Of a DNA stretch of 5,407 nucleotides, positions 4,992-5,407 are shown piece by piece. A program made the translations under genes and the position numbers. The notes under the pieces are model-generated. The model saw nothing but the letters and a program-made list of their open reading frames with translations. It was not told the origin of the DNA and made no database searches. Position 1 is the stretch's first letter. Each line of letters opens with the position of its first letter. This DNA comes from Campylobacterota bacterium (GTDB lineage: Bacteria > Campylobacterota > Campylobacteria > Campylobacterales > Sulfurovaceae). The DNA is taken from positions 1-5,407 of the forward strand of contig QMKU01000119.1 in NCBI GenBank assembly GCA_003646525.1, read 5' to 3'.

Positions 4992-5333
4992 CTCCCATAG
5001 TTCTTTCGAACTACAGCTCACGGCACTTCGGAGCGTAGAAGTATCGGTTTCTACCCCACTGAATCCTTGGTTCAGTGCCTCAAGGACATGGCTCATACTA
5101 GTTTTGAGTTTAACACCTAACCTAGAGGCTAATAGTGACTCCAACTCGTCCCAAGTATCCACACCACGAATGGTTGATGATAGTATCCCACCATCATCAC
5201 CCTTTAACGTAAGTAAATACCCAGAAGGCACTACGTCACACTGAATCTTACCTACCGTGCTATTTAGCATAATAAAGAACCGCTTCTTAGGAGCACTCTG
5301 CGCCTCTGAAATCATATCCATGATACTTAACAT
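4980..5333 (-). CDS. Unknown 117-residue protein, sole gene of its unit
   Basis: I do not recognise this protein. The ATG at 5331-5333 follows GGAAGGGG with a spacer of five bases. Residues 1-17 form a short helix. Residues 18-55 look like a small beta sheet (RFFIMLNSTVGKIQCDVV, then GYLLTLKGDDGG). A helix follows (DTWDELESLLASRL), and the rest is polar and serine-rich, ending in KELWEKES. It stands alone between its own promoter and terminator, like the peptidase gene. No membrane segment or catalytic motif is seen. Confidence 0.87.
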   Translation of the reverse strand: MLSIMDMISEAQSAPKKRFFIMLNSTVGKIQCDVVPSGYLLTLKGDDGGILSSTIRGVDTWDELESLLASRLGVKLKTSMSHVLEALNQGFSGVETDTSTLRSAVSCSSKELWEKES

Positions 5334-5371
5334 AATATCCCCTTCCTATGTAGGTCATAACCCTTTATTTT

Positions 5372-5396
5372 GTATGTCAATACATTATAATAATAT
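5372..5396 (-). promoter_or_regulatory. Promoter of unit 1
   Basis: The minus strand reads ATATTATTATAATGTATTG and then ACATAC. It is nearly the same as the operon promoter at 4923-4947. It holds a TATAAT hexamer and the dyad ATGT-N4-ACAT. About 38 bases of leader lie between it and the ATG at 5333, longer than in the other units; I see no riboswitch or stable structure in that leader. Confidence 0.8.
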
Positions 5397-5407
5397 ACAA
5401 ACATAAA

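Noticed and set aside
5057..5077. 7-bp inverted repeat CACTGAA/TTCAGTG within the gene at 4980-5333
   Set aside because: Short, inside a coding region and with no T-run; expected by chance at this length.
1..5407. tRNA genes, CRISPR arrays and insertion sequences
   Set aside because: No cloverleaf pattern, no regularly spaced direct repeats, and no transposase or terminal inverted repeats were seen; nearly all bases are accounted for by genes and their control sites.

Overview
The window looks like part of a double-stranded DNA phage genome, probably a large one. It is AT-rich and tightly packed, and every supported gene lies on the minus strand. Most starts have a strong Shine-Dalgarno sequence (AAGGAG or a close variant), and several genes overlap or nearly touch. 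Two products can be recognised: a flavin-dependent thymidylate synthase (ThyX), which runs off the left edge, and a small membrane metallopeptidase of the M48/HtpX type. The other eight genes encode small proteins I do not recognise, as is common in phage accessory regions. The strong ribosome sites point to a bacterial host that uses them heavily; the host cannot be named from the window.

The minus strand, read from right to left, holds four transcription units. Unit 1 (promoter near 5372-5396) carries one unknown gene (4980-5333) and ends at a terminator at 4966-4991. Unit 2 (promoter near 4923-4947) is an operon of eight small genes with overlaps, near-contacts and short gaps (4909 down to 1475), ending at a perfect 13-bp hairpin at 1441-1474. 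Unit 3 (promoter near 1390-1414) carries only the M48-type peptidase and ends at a terminator at 731-771. Unit 4 (promoter near 703-726) starts thyX.

The promoters of units 1, 2 and 3 share a 25-bp element on the minus strand. It has an ATATTATTA stretch followed by ATGTA and a short dyad of the ATGT-N4-ACAT type. The thyX promoter has a looser version, in which the dyad is a perfect 16-bp palindrome. This suggests one shared class of phage promoter, possibly with a built-in operator.

Two very short genes at the end of the operon (57 and 45 codons) lie at 1475-1790. The 45-residue product weakly resembles the C-terminal end of a macrodomain. The functional logic is mostly unknown: thyX supplies dTMP for phage DNA synthesis, the peptidase probably acts in the host membrane, and the operon encodes soluble proteins, two of which have very basic C-terminal tails.
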